Shown: positions 52,782-62,204, counted from the first letter of the stretch. The stretch: DNA of 64,000 nucleotides from Flavobacteriales bacterium (GCA_019638115.1 JAHBUK010000002.1:441867-505866); one strand, 5' to 3'. Notes: generated by a model from the letters alone, not told the origin. Made by a program: numbers and translations.

Positions 52782-53678
52782 TCACACCTCCTGTGCTTGC
52801 TTCCTCTTCCTCCCCCTCTTCTTCGCCACGGGCGCCTCAATGCCCTCGCCCTTAACCAGGGCTTCCAGGATGCTTTCGGCATCCATGCCTTGTTGCAGGC
52901 CGTGCAGGAAGTTGAGGAGCAGCTGGGTGGCCTCGGGCTTGGCACCGGGGAAGCTGGGTGGGTTCTTCTTGAGGGTGGCGGCCACATCGTTCACCACTTT
53001 CAGCGGGGTCTGCTTGCCTTTTAGCACACCCTCGGTAATGCGCTTGTTCTTGCGTTTGCCGCTTTTGTAGAGCTGCTCCACCTTGTCGCTGGCCTTGTTC
53101 AGGGCCTTCAGCAGTTTGGCGGGCTCGGGGATCTCCTTGGCGAACTTGACGGCGGTGCTGGCCTTGATGCGGTCGGCCTTGATGAGTTCCTGCACTTCGG
53201 CGGGCAGTGCCAGCACGCTAAGCAGCAGGGTGAACTTGGGCTTGCCGAAGAAGTCCTCCAGCTGTTTCACATCCTGCCCGGCATCCAGGAGCTGTTTCAC
53301 CTGGTTGGCCACGTCCACTTCGTTCATCACGTCGTGGAAGTTGTTCTCGATGATGGGCAGCATAAGGCGGCCCTTGTCGTCGCCGGCGTAGATGCGCACA
53401 GGCACGCGCTCCAGGTCCACGCCATTGAGGGTGGCGAGGGCGGAGAGGGCGGTATCGGCCTTCAGCGCGGCCAGGGCGGTCATGCGGGTGTATCCGGCGT
53501 GCAGGTGGAACTTGCCATCCACTTTATCGGCGATGAGGGGCACGAGGATGCCGTACATGGCAATGGAGCGGGCATACTCGTTGATGCGCTCTTTGCTGGG
53601 TTTGATGGTGCGGGCATTGGTTCCGAGGACGATGTCCTGGAGGGATACCCACTCGATGTTTTCTGTGCGTGCGGCCAT
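52782..53678 (-). CDS. ParB N-terminal domain protein, not linked to parA
   Basis: The protein has 298 residues. ATG 53678 starts the ParB/sulfiredoxin-like domain; the upstream in-frame extension encodes repeat DNA. Residues about 15-110 include S-I-A-M-Y-G-I-L-V-P-L-I and H-L-H-A-G-Y-T-R-M-T-A-L. The latter corresponds to the CTPase-type box G-E-R-R of ParB, here G-Y-T-R. A helical middle and a long basic tail (K-K-R-G-R-K-R-K) follow. No parA or origin features are adjacent, so a role in plasmid-style partition is not supported. Probably an accessory DNA-binding protein. Confidence 0.78.
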   Translation of the reverse strand: MAARTENIEWVSLQDIVLGTNARTIKPSKERINEYARSIAMYGILVPLIADKVDGKFHLHAGYTRMTALAALKADTALSALATLNGVDLERVPVRIYAGDDKGRLMLPIIENNFHDVMNEVDVANQVKQLLDAGQDVKQLEDFFGKPKFTLLLSVLALPAEVQELIKADRIKASTAVKFAKEIPEPAKLLKALNKASDKVEQLYKSGKRKNKRITEGVLKGKQTPLKVVNDVAATLKKNPPSFPGAKPEATQLLLNFLHGLQQGMDAESILEALVKGEGIEAPVAKKRGRKRKQAQEV

Positions 53679-53727
53679 GTGCGGAGCGCCAAGGTATGTT
53701 TTTCGGTGAGGTGGGCAAACGGGGAGG

Positions 53728-54262
53728 TAGGGGGCGCCTGCGGCGCTGGGGGAGAGAGGAACCGCAGATGACGCAGATGACGCAGATGGAATGCCGGGGA
53801 TGGGAGGGGGCGCCTGCGGCGCTGTGAAGAGGGGCCGCAGATTTCGCAGATGGCGCAGATGGAATGCCGGGGATGCGGTGTGGTAAGATGGCATAACCGC
53901 AGAGGACGCGGAGGGCGCGGAGGAATGCCGGGGATGCTGGGGGGCTGCGGCGCTGGGGGAGAGGAACCGCAGATGACGCAGATGGAATGCCGGGGATGGT
54001 TAGAGGCGCCTGCGGCGCTGGATCTTTTAACCACGGATAACACGGAGGGACACGGATGGAATGCCTTGGATACGGGGCGTCTGCGGCGCTGTGAGAGGAA
54101 CCGCGGATGTCGCAGATGACGCGGATGGAATGCCGTGGATGCGGGGGCGTCTGCGGCTGTATTTCTTGAAGGGGCGTGTCGGCAGGTTGTATTCATCTGC
54201 GACATCTGCGTAATCCGCGGTTGTATTTCTTGGATGGGTGTATGTGACGCTGCGGAGAGGGT
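53728..54262. repeat. Degenerate tandem array of GCAGATGACGCAGAT units
   Basis: Six to seven degenerate units of roughly 60-90 bp each combine a GGCGCCTGCGGCGCTG palindromic block, one to three GCAGATGACGCAGAT words, and the sequence GGAATGCCGGGGATG. The last motif is at about 53787, 53862, 53926 and 53987, with variants near 54060 and 54129. The final unit carries the motif inverted (ATCTGCGACATCTGCG). No gene is present in 53679-54346. Confidence 0.8.
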
Positions 54263-54346
54263 CCGCAGTGCCGTGCTCACATGCACCAACCTCAGGTGGC
54301 AGGGCTGAGCAGCACATCTATCTTGTGCACTCTAATCCATAGTAGC

Positions 54347-54769
54347 ATGAAAGCACCCATCCCATACCTCAACTTCCCCGGCACCTGCGAGGAGGCGTTC
54401 AACTTCTACAAGGCGGTCTTCGGCGGCGAGCTGGTCGATCTGACGCGCTTCTCCGAGATGCCATCCGATGAACCCATGCCACCGGCGATCGCGAACCAGG
54501 TGATGCATGTTTCCCTTGTCGTGAAGGGCACCAGCGTAGTGATGGGCAGCGATGCGCCGGAAGGTTTCGGGCCTCCGTTCCAGGTGGGCAACAACGTGAG
54601 CCTCTCCTTGGATGCCGCCGATGAGGCCGAAGCGAAGCGCTGGTTCGATGCGCTGTGCGAAGGAGGGGAGGTCGTGATGCCGTTGGAGCCTACGTTCTGG
54701 GCCAAGCTCTTCGCCATGGTGAGCGATAAGTACGGCGTGCAGTGGATGATCAGCCTCGGGGAGCCGTAG
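54347..54769 (+). CDS. VOC-superfamily protein (PhnB/glyoxalase-like)
   Basis: The protein has 140 residues. ATG 54347 starts the typical PhnB-like opening (P-Y-L-N-F-P-G-T-C-E-E-A-F-N-F-Y-K). The later F-G-P-P-F-Q-V-G-N-N-V and F-W-A-K-L-F-A-M-V-S-D-K-Y-G-V-Q-W match the 3-demethylubiquinone methyltransferase-like VOC group. Substrate unknown; often found beside AHSA1 and ArsR genes, as in the nearby cluster. Confidence 0.88.
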   Translation: MKAPIPYLNFPGTCEEAFNFYKAVFGGELVDLTRFSEMPSDEPMPPAIANQVMHVSLVVKGTSVVMGSDAPEGFGPPFQVGNNVSLSLDAADEAEAKRWFDALCEGGEVVMPLEPTFWAKLFAMVSDKYGVQWMISLGEP

Positions 54770-54908
54770 AGTAGGCCGGGTCGCTTGACGTAGCCCTAGC
54801 GCGGAAGTGTGCATTGGGCCGCTGTGCTGAACCGCTCAGGCCGTTTTGGTATGGTGGTTTGGGTTATGATCATGGAGCGAGCCCTGCGAGCGGAACCTCA
54901 GGCTGTGG

Positions 54909-55889
54909 TCACTCGGGCAACAATTCATGCGTGATCGCAGCGCCCGCCATGGTGCCACTGGCGAAGGCGGCGCTCAACGCGCGCATGGGCGTGGTGCAGT
55001 CGCCGCTGGCGAATACGCCGGGCACGTTGGTGCGCTGCATGGGGTCCACCTTCAACAGGCCCAGCTCCGTGCGTTCCACGCCGAGCGCTTCGGTGAGCGC
55101 CTTGGGTATGATGGTGTCCGATCGGAGGAAGAGCGTATCCGCATCCCGCCTGCTGCCATCGGCGAACAGCAGGGCTTTCACCTGGCCTTGCTCGTGCAGC
55201 ACTTCGGCGATCGGGTTTTCCACCAGCGTGATGCCCTGCTTCCGGAGTGCTTCGTGTTGCTCGTTGTCGAAGCGCGAAGGCCCATTGCTGCAGAGGGTGA
55301 GGCGATCGCTCCAGTTGCGGATCAGCTTGGCGTAGTGGACGTTCTCCGGCGCATTGCCGATCACCACCAGGCGCTGGTCGCGCACCTCGTAGCCATGGCA
55401 GAAGGGGCAGGCCGCGGCCGAGATGCCCCAGCATTCCGCAAGGCCCTTGATCGGCGGCAGCTCATCGCGCACACCCAGCGCCAGCAGGAGTTTCCGCCCA
55501 CGGTGCTCCGTGCCATCGGAGCTGCGCACGGTGAATGCGCCGTCGGTTCCGCCCAGTTGCTCGGCGCGGCCATCGAGGAACTGCACGGTGGGGTACTTGG
55601 CCACATCCGCGCGGGCCTTGGTGCGCAGTACGTGGGGCGGCACCCCATCGTGCGTGAGCAGGTTGTGGCTGTGGGGCACGCGCGCGTTGCAGGGTTCGTT
55701 GGCGTCGATCACCAGCACGTGGCGGCGTGCGCGGCCCAGGGTCAATGCCGCGCTGAGGCCACTGTAGCTGCCACCGATGATGATGGTGTCGAAGATGTTC
55801 GTGCTGGTCGGGGTCATGGTCCAGGATGTTGTTGTGGCTGTGGCGATCATCGCCAAAGATCCGCTCTTGATGAAAGTTCGGCGTTCCAT
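54909..55889 (-). CDS. Thioredoxin-reductase-like FAD/NAD(P) oxidoreductase
   Basis: The protein has 326 residues. An N-terminal twin-Arg-like or basic stretch (M-E-R-R-T-F-I-K) and hydrophobic segment precede the FAD motif G-G-S-Y-S-G-L-S-A-A. The redox motif is C-P-F-C-H-G-Y-E near residue 160, and a second Rossmann motif (V-V-I-G-N-A) lies near 180. A G-D-C-T-T-P motif near the end completes the FAD site. Membrane or export targeting is uncertain. It lies 3 bp after the COG0523 GTPase stop, so it shares that transcript. Confidence 0.88.
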   Translation of the reverse strand: MERRTFIKSGSLAMIATATTTSWTMTPTSTNIFDTIIIGGSYSGLSAALTLGRARRHVLVIDANEPCNARVPHSHNLLTHDGVPPHVLRTKARADVAKYPTVQFLDGRAEQLGGTDGAFTVRSSDGTEHRGRKLLLALGVRDELPPIKGLAECWGISAAACPFCHGYEVRDQRLVVIGNAPENVHYAKLIRNWSDRLTLCSNGPSRFDNEQHEALRKQGITLVENPIAEVLHEQGQVKALLFADGSRRDADTLFLRSDTIIPKALTEALGVERTELGLLKVDPMQRTNVPGVFASGDCTTPMRALSAAFASGTMAGAAITHELLPE

Positions 55890-55892
55890 GGT

Positions 55893-57137
<1,245 letters not shown>

Positions 57138-57260
57138 AGGGTTTGAATTTGGCGAGAATACGGGGAGGTTTCCGTTCAACACTCACGCTGCTCGAAAGCG
57201 ACGGTCATCGCGTCGCTGATGTGCCTCCCGCGTGTTCTCATGATGAACTCGGATGCAAAT

Positions 57261-57282
57261 ATGCAACTATGTTGCAAATATA
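57261..57282 (-). promoter_or_regulatory. cobW-type gene promoter with Fur-family operator 3
   Basis: ATGCAACTATGTTGCAAAT (57261-57279) holds TGCAA-CTATG-TTGCA, the same 5-5-5 palindrome as upstream of the Fur-family gene. On the minus strand TATATTTG (57275-57282) is a consensus -7 box overlapping it. No TTG -33 was found at the expected distance. Confidence 0.65.
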
Positions 57283-57355
57283 GAGCATGAGCATGTGTGA
57301 CCTCCACACGTGGTGAACGGTGGATGGGCGGGAAGGCGAGGAGAGGTGCTCGGGG

Positions 57356-58198
57356 TCAGAGCGCGGTAATGCGCTCCAGCAAGGCAGGCCACAATTTCCC
57401 TTCGCCACCCTTCTTAAAGAAGCCGAAGTGCCCGATGGCCTCCATGCCGAAGTCTTCAGGCCGGATGTGCTCGTGCGTGACGCGGCAATTCACGTAGTGC
57501 TTCACTAACTCTTCGGCGGCACGTTTGGGTGCCAGGTCGTGGTCGTCCGCGAAACTCCAGAAGAGCAGCGGCACGCTCAGGTTGGCGTATCGCTCGCGCG
57601 CGCCGGGCACATGGTCGAAGAGGTAGCCGGGCGATCGGCCCCACTTCACCCACTCGCGCACCATGCCGGGCGGCAGGTCTTCCATCACGCCCAAACGCTT
57701 GCCGGGGAAGTAGCCGAACAGCCGGGTGAACACGGGTATCAGTACGAGCCACCGGAAGGCGATACGGCGACGATGGGGCTGGTCCCAATTGCGGAAGTGG
57801 CCGTGTTGCGAAGCGATCAGCACCAGCGCGGAGAGCTTGTCCTGCGCCTTGCAGATGCCGAAGAACTGCCCGCCGATGCTGTGCCCCAGACCGATGATGC
57901 GCTGCGGTGCGTAGATGGCATGCACATGCTCGATAACTGCGGTGAGGTCGTGCTCGGCCCAAGTGGTGGCGGTTGCGGGGTGCCTGCGCAGGCTGCCCTT
58001 CCGCGATGCGCCGATGCCGCTGTAATCGAAGGTGGTGACGTGGTAGCCGCGTTCGGCCATCCACGCAGCGAAATGCCTGTAGTAGCCCTGAAGCACGCCG
58101 GTGGCGCTGGCGATAACGATGTGTTGGCCGTTGGGCGCTTCGGGTACGAAGGTGTGTGCTGCCAGGTGGTCGGCGATCAGCGCTGTGGTGGTGTTCAC
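57356..58198 (-). CDS. Alpha/beta-hydrolase
   Basis: The protein has 280 residues from GTG 58198, which fits the 16-bp gap to the DUF998 gene; a longer frame would overlap that gene deeply. The nucleophile elbow is G-H-S-I-G-G, the acid is in A-D-D-H-D-L-A-P, and the late H-F-G-F-F carries the His. Early motif S-A-T-G-V-L-Q-G-Y-Y-R. Substrate unknown. Cytoplasmic. Confidence 0.85.
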   Translation of the reverse strand: MNTTTALIADHLAAHTFVPEAPNGQHIVIASATGVLQGYYRHFAAWMAERGYHVTTFDYSGIGASRKGSLRRHPATATTWAEHDLTAVIEHVHAIYAPQRIIGLGHSIGGQFFGICKAQDKLSALVLIASQHGHFRNWDQPHRRRIAFRWLVLIPVFTRLFGYFPGKRLGVMEDLPPGMVREWVKWGRSPGYLFDHVPGARERYANLSVPLLFWSFADDHDLAPKRAAEELVKHYVNCRVTHEHIRPEDFGMEAIGHFGFFKKGGEGKLWPALLERITAL

Positions 58199-58214
58199 GG
58201 AAGGCAGGGCGTGT

Positions 58215-58859
58215 TCAGGTGGACAGCGGTATGCGCTTACTCTTGCGCGCCGACCATGCCGTAAAGAGTAATGTGGGCAGCAGGAGTGCAGCGCCTTCAC
58301 CGATGCGTTGCACCAAACCCTGCAGTCCATGTGGCTTGCCAGTGAAGATGAGCAACGAACAGATGGTCATGATCACCGCAGCGGAAAACACTAAAGGGAA
58401 GTAGCGCGCGAGCTGCGGATCTTTGCGAAGGCCCAGAGCGATTAGCAACAAGCTGGGCGGCGTGAGCAGGTAGGTAAGGCCGCCCATGGCGAAGTGGATC
58501 GTGTGCGCGAGCGAGGGGGAGGCTTGGTCGGGATCGCAGCCGAAGTCGCAGGGTGCAAGGGACACCACCACGGTGCCAATACCATAGAACAAGGCGTATC
58601 CCGCCAACCCGATGGCCAACTGACGGTTGCCCTTATTGGCCAGGCTACTGACCGCGCCGAAGAGGGCCAGCAAGAGTCCGGCTGGCACGAAGCCGAAGTT
58701 TCGGAGTGCAGGCCCCCAGGCGGTGCCCGTGGCGTAGGTCTCGCTGATGAACTGTGCCGTATGGCTGTAGGCCTCGAACTGCGCTGCACCGACCAGCACG
58801 CTGCCTACAAAGAGCGCCACGCCTGTCATACCTGCCCATGCTGCTGCTCGTGTCCACAT
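58215..58859 (-). CDS. DUF998 membrane protein
   Basis: The protein has 214 residues; ATG 58859 was preferred over a GTG nine codons earlier. Six predicted transmembrane segments. The pattern Y-S-H-T-A-Q-F-I-S-E-T-Y-A-T-G, C-D-F-G-C-D-P and H-T-I-H-F fits DUF998. Paired with the downstream hydrolase at 16-nt spacing. Function unknown. Confidence 0.8.
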   Translation of the reverse strand: MWTRAAAWAGMTGVALFVGSVLVGAAQFEAYSHTAQFISETYATGTAWGPALRNFGFVPAGLLLALFGAVSSLANKGNRQLAIGLAGYALFYGIGTVVVSLAPCDFGCDPDQASPSLAHTIHFAMGGLTYLLTPPSLLLIALGLRKDPQLARYFPLVFSAAVIMTICSLLIFTGKPHGLQGLVQRIGEGAALLLPTLLFTAWSARKSKRIPLST

Positions 58860-58917
58860 GGATCCAAAGGAAGGCAATTGAAGCACGACCTCTGGTGATG
58901 AACGGTTACGCAGCGAG

Positions 58918-58949
58918 TTGGTATTTAACTGAATGGTTTAATACGTTTG
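58918..58949 (+). promoter_or_regulatory. Promoter and ArsR operator of the AHSA1 operon
   Basis: TTG (58918-58920), 21-nt spacer, TACGTTTG (58942-58949). Lying exactly between, TATTTAAC-TGAATG-GTTTAATA (58922-58943) is a near-perfect palindrome (one mismatched pair) of the kind bound by ArsR-family autorepressors. Confidence 0.75.
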
Positions 58950-58971
58950 TGCCGTCGAAGACAGAAACACC

Positions 58972-59322
58972 ATGTCACCCGCCATCGCACCCGACCGCCT
59001 CAGCATGACCTTCCATGCCTTGAGCGACCCAACGCGCCGGGCGATCCTCTCGCGTTTGGCCAGCGGTCCGGCATCGGTGAACGAGTTGGCGGCACCCTTC
59101 AGCATGAGCCTGCCTGCCGTGAGCAAGCACTTGAAAGTGTTGGAGCGCGCGCAGCTCATCAAGCGTGGGAGGGAGGCGCAGTGGCGGCCCTGCGAATTGA
59201 AAGCCGAACCGCTGAAGGAGGCCGATGCCTGGATCGAACAGTACCGTGCCATGTGGGAGGCGCGCTTCGATCGCCTGGACGAATACCTGCAGGAGTTGCA
59301 GGGTAAAACAAAGAAGCCATGA
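58972..59322 (+). CDS. ArsR-family winged-helix repressor
   Basis: The protein has 116 residues. Compact winged helix: L-S-D-P-T-R-R-A-I-L-S-R-L, V-N-E-L-A-A-P-F, then the recognition helix M-S-L-P-A-V-S-K-H-L-K-V-L-E. No metal-site Cys pairs are present, as in the SdpR-like/AHSA1-associated ArsR group. First gene of the operon; stop overlaps the next start by 4 nt (ATGA). Confidence 0.93.
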   Translation: MSPAIAPDRLSMTFHALSDPTRRAILSRLASGPASVNELAAPFSMSLPAVSKHLKVLERAQLIKRGREAQWRPCELKAEPLKEADAWIEQYRAMWEARFDRLDEYLQELQGKTKKP

Positions 59323-59723
59323 CACCGGACGGTATGCCGATGGATGAGCCGATGCTCTTTCCTGCAGGTGCGCCCTATGCGCCGGCGGTTGCACAAGAGC
59401 TTGTGCTTACGCGGGCTTATCGCACCAACGTGGAGATGCTGCGCAGCATGTGGACCGAACCCGTGTTGCGTGAACGTTGGTTGGAGCTACGCAATGAAGC
59501 GCGCTTGAGCATCTTGCACATCACACCCGCCTGCGTGCAAGCGTCCGTAACGGATGGCGTGTACACCGTGGGCATCGAGGCCTGCTTCCAGGAAGAGGAG
59601 GATCTGACCCACCTCCGCCTCCGCTTCCTGCCTGTTGAACCGGTCAGTACCACCTTGTTGATCGCAAGCGGTTTCGTGGACCTGTGGGAAGAGCGTCTCT
59701 ACATGCTCGCCGATAAACTTTGA
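59319..59723 (+). CDS. Divergent SRPBCC/AHSA1-like protein 1
   Basis: The protein has 134 residues. The opening L-V-L-T-R-A-Y-R-T-N-V-E-M-L-R-S-M-W-T-E-P and a C-terminal amphipathic helix resemble the AHSA1 fold. Several consensus residues are lost, including the W-W after the first helix. Translationally coupled to the ArsR gene. Function unknown. Confidence 0.65.
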   Translation: MTPDGMPMDEPMLFPAGAPYAPAVAQELVLTRAYRTNVEMLRSMWTEPVLRERWLELRNEARLSILHITPACVQASVTDGVYTVGIEACFQEEEDLTHLRLRFLPVEPVSTTLLIASGFVDLWEERLYMLADKL

Positions 59724-59727
59724 GTGA

Positions 59728-60222
59728 ATGCACATGGACAAGAAACTCACCGTCACCCTGGAAGGCGATCGCAGCATCATACTGCGCCGCGCCTTCAACG
59801 CACCGCGCGAACTGGTCTTCGATGCGTGGACCAAGCCCGAGCACCTGGCCCAGTGGTACGGCATGCGCGGCAGCAGCTTGGTGGTCTGCGAAGTGGATCT
59901 GTGTCCCGGTGGAAGCTGGCGCTACGTGATCCGCGAGCGCGACGGTCAGGACTACGGCTTCGGTGGTCGCTATCTGGAAGTGCTGCGGCCGGAGCGCATC
60001 AAGCACACCTACGTCTTCGATCCCTATCCGAACGATGAGGCGATCGTGACGGCCGAGTTCACTGAGGTGGATGGCGGAACGCTGGTGACCGAGACCACCG
60101 TGCATGCCACGCCGGAGGGGCGCGGTGGGCATATCGCCAGCGGCTTCGAGGTGGGTGCGGGCGAAAGCTTGGCGCGCTTGGAGGAACTGTTGGAGAGGCA
60201 TCTTGAACAACAACGCGCATGA
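59728..60222 (+). CDS. SRPBCC/AHSA1-like protein 2
   Basis: The protein has 164 residues with a full AHSA1 signature: R-R-A-F-N-A-P-R-E-L-V-F-D-A-W-T-K-P-E-H-L-A-Q-W-Y read as separate short motifs, then a G-G-S-W-R-Y strand and a terminal helix. A helix-grip fold binding a hydrophobic ligand is expected; ligand unknown. An alternative ATG lies two codons in. Ends in a 4-nt overlap with the next gene. Confidence 0.85.
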   Translation: MHMDKKLTVTLEGDRSIILRRAFNAPRELVFDAWTKPEHLAQWYGMRGSSLVVCEVDLCPGGSWRYVIRERDGQDYGFGGRYLEVLRPERIKHTYVFDPYPNDEAIVTAEFTEVDGGTLVTETTVHATPEGRGGHIASGFEVGAGESLARLEELLERHLEQQRA

Positions 60223-60683
60223 ACGACATGAACACCGACCGCGAGATCATCATCACCCGCCACATGCGCGCGCCGCAAGCGCTGGTGTGGAAAGCCTGCA
60301 CAGAGCCGGAGCACATCGACCGCTGGTGGGGGCCGGATGGATTCACCAATCGCACTCTGCGCATGGACTTCCGCGTGGGTGGCCAATGGGAGTTCACCAT
60401 GACCGGTCCTGATGGCAAGGTGTGGCCCAACCTGATCACCTACCGTGAGATCGAGCCGATTAGCCGCATGGCCTACGACCACGGCGACCCGGCCAACCCG
60501 AAGTGGTTCGAGGGCGAACTGCGCTTCGAGGAGCAGGATGGCGGAACACTGGTGACCCTGCGCACGGTGTTCCCCAGCAAGGAAATGCGCGACCAGGCCG
60601 TGGAGCAGGTGGGAGCCATCGAAGGCGGCAAGCAGACGTTGGCGCACCTTGCCGAATACGTTGGATCCTTTCAAACGAACTGA
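60219..60683 (+). CDS. SRPBCC/AHSA1-like protein 3
   Basis: The protein has 154 residues. Motifs H-M-R-A-P-Q-A-L-V-W-K-A-C-T-E-P-E-H, R-W-W-G-P-D-G-F, F-R-V-G-G-Q-W-E-F. The terminal helix L-A-H-L-A-E-Y-V is typical. The gene overlaps both neighbours closely (ATGA upstream, 3-nt gap downstream). Confidence 0.85.
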   Translation: MNDMNTDREIIITRHMRAPQALVWKACTEPEHIDRWWGPDGFTNRTLRMDFRVGGQWEFTMTGPDGKVWPNLITYREIEPISRMAYDHGDPANPKWFEGELRFEEQDGGTLVTLRTVFPSKEMRDQAVEQVGAIEGGKQTLAHLAEYVGSFQTN

Positions 60684-60686
60684 CCC

Positions 60687-61190
60687 ATGCCCCAACCGAC
60701 CCTCTTCAACTTCATCGTCGCCAAGGAAGACCGCACCGTTACAGTGGAGCGATCCTTCGAGGCCCCACTCGATCCGGTATGGGACGCTTTCACCAAAGCC
60801 GAGATCCTCGATCAGTGGTGGGCGCCCAAACCATTTTCTTCCAGGACCAAACACATGGACTTCAAGGTGGGAGGCCGAAGGTTCTATGCCATGGTCGGTC
60901 CTGATGGCCTGGAAGCCGCCTGGCAGGTGCAGCAATACACATCGATCACGCCGAAGAACAATTTCAAGTTCTTGAGCGCCTTCGCTGACCAGAATGAGAA
61001 TCTCCAATTGCCAGGCTCTAACTGGGACCTGAGCTTCGATGAAGCGAATGGCCGAACGATCGTGCGCATCACCATCCACAACGATTCGCTGGAGCGCATG
61101 GAGCGGATGATCGAGATTGGCTTCAAGGAAGGCTTCACCATGGGGCTGGACCAGTTGGACGAACTGCTGGCTTCCCATCGCTCCACTTGA
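60687..61190 (+). CDS. SRPBCC/AHSA1-like protein 4, close paralogue of the fused gene
   Basis: The protein has 167 residues. It is more similar to the AHSA1 half of the next gene than to the others: shared K-E-D-R-T, E-R-S-F-x-A-P-L-D-P-V-W, Q-W-W-A-P-K-P and a common ending [17 protein letters not shown]. This suggests that the fusion arose from a tandem duplicate. Confidence 0.85.
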   Translation: MPQPTLFNFIVAKEDRTVTVERSFEAPLDPVWDAFTKAEILDQWWAPKPFSSRTKHMDFKVGGRRFYAMVGPDGLEAAWQVQQYTSITPKNNFKFLSAFADQNENLQLPGSNWDLSFDEANGRTIVRITIHNDSLERMERMIEIGFKEGFTMGLDQLDELLASHRST

Positions 61191-61234
61191 TCTCACACTA
61201 TAATCGCATGTCGGCCACATCACGACCCTTGACC

Positions 61235-62116
61235 ATGAACAAGCCATCAATCTTCAACTTCAACGTGCAGAAGGAAGACCGCACCATCACTGTGGAGCGC
61301 TCCTTCAACGCACCGCTGGACCCCGTGTGGGCCGCGTGGACGGAAGCCGACATTCTGTGCCAATGGTGGGCACCGAAGCCCTATAAGTGCGTGATAAAGT
61401 CGCATGACTTCCGTGAGGGCGGCCAGTGGCTCTATTGCATGGAAGGTCCGGAAGGCGATCGGCACTGGGGGATCTTCGACTTTGAGACCATCCGGCCGAA
61501 GAGCTTTTTCTCCGGCTACGATGCTTTCAGCGATGACGAGGGTATGGCCGATATCACCAAACCCAGGATGCGCTGGGAGAACAGCTTCACAGAAGATCAG
61601 GGTAGGACCGTGGTGAAGATCCTGATCCGCTGTGCAACCGCCGAGGATCTTGAAGGGATAATCCAGATGGGCTTCAAGGAAGGATTCACTACTGGCCTCG
61701 ACCAACTTGATGAGCTGCTCAGTACCACACAATTCTTTCATGGTACCAAAGCCGAACTGAAGATCGGCGACGTGATCGAGTCCGGCTTCCACTCGAACTA
61801 CGGTCAGCGCAAGAACGCGGCGTGGGTGTACTTCACCGGTACGCTGGATGCAGCCGCATGGGGAGCAGAACTCGCATTGGGCGAAGGGCGCGGCCAGATC
61901 TACATCGTGGAACCTACGGGGCATTATCAGAATGACCCCAATCTCACGGACAAGAGGTTCAAGGGCAATCCAACGAAGTCCTACCGCACGAAGGCGGCAT
62001 TGCGCGTGGTGGGCGAAGTGATGGATTGGAAAGGTCACGCCCTAGAGCAACTACAAGCCATGAAGGACCATATCGAGAAACTCAAAGAACAAGGCATCGA
62101 GGCCATCGAAGACTAA
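61235..62116 (+). CDS. AHSA1 domain fused to rifampin ADP-ribosyltransferase (Arr)
   Basis: The protein has 293 residues in one uninterrupted frame, ATG 61235. Residues 1 to about 163 are an AHSA1 domain like the preceding gene. Residues about 166-293 are a complete Arr enzyme: F-F-H-G-T-K-A-E-L-K-I-G-D, N-Y-G-Q-R-K-N-A-A-W-V-Y-F-T, W-G-A-E-L-A-L-G-E-G-R-G, Y-I-V-E-P-T-G, D-P-N-L-T-D-K, S-Y-R-T, V-V-G-E-V. His169, Tyr199 and Asp234 keep the 30- and 65-residue spacing of Arr His19/Tyr49/Asp84. Arr proteins transfer ADP-ribose from NAD to rifamycins and inactivate them; they are normally about 140 residues and stand-alone. The role of the fused ligand-binding domain is unknown. Confidence 0.9.
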   Translation: MNKPSIFNFNVQKEDRTITVERSFNAPLDPVWAAWTEADILCQWWAPKPYKCVIKSHDFREGGQWLYCMEGPEGDRHWGIFDFETIRPKSFFSGYDAFSDDEGMADITKPRMRWENSFTEDQGRTVVKILIRCATAEDLEGIIQMGFKEGFTTGLDQLDELLSTTQFFHGTKAELKIGDVIESGFHSNYGQRKNAAWVYFTGTLDAAAWGAELALGEGRGQIYIVEPTGHYQNDPNLTDKRFKGNPTKSYRTKAALRVVGEVMDWKGHALEQLQAMKDHIEKLKEQGIEAIED

Positions 62117-62128
62117 TACTGGCGGGTA

Positions 62129-62183
62129 TGCTGAGCGAAGTCGAAGCACCCATTCACCAAGTCCCTCCCGATACCTATCGGGA
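62129..62183. repeat. Two small palindromic repeats
   Basis: TGCTGAGCGAAGTCGAAGCA (62129-62148) and TCCCGATA-CC-TATCGGGA (62166-62183) are palindrome-like elements seen repeatedly in Bacteroidota intergenic DNA. They separate the fused gene from the next AHSA1 gene. Confidence 0.6.
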
Positions 62184-62204
62184 CGCCATTCACCTCTTTC
62201 CACA

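Noticed and set aside
53480..54289. A 269-codon minus-strand frame with a repetitive Pro/His/Arg-rich product
   Set aside because: Its sequence is the translation of the degenerate GCAGATGACGCAGAT array and the 5' part of the ParB-like gene in another frame.
58199..58330. A 44-codon N-terminal extension of the hydrolase at 57356
   Set aside because: It would overlap the DUF998 gene by more than 100 nt. GTG at 58198 fits the 16-bp gap and the domain start.
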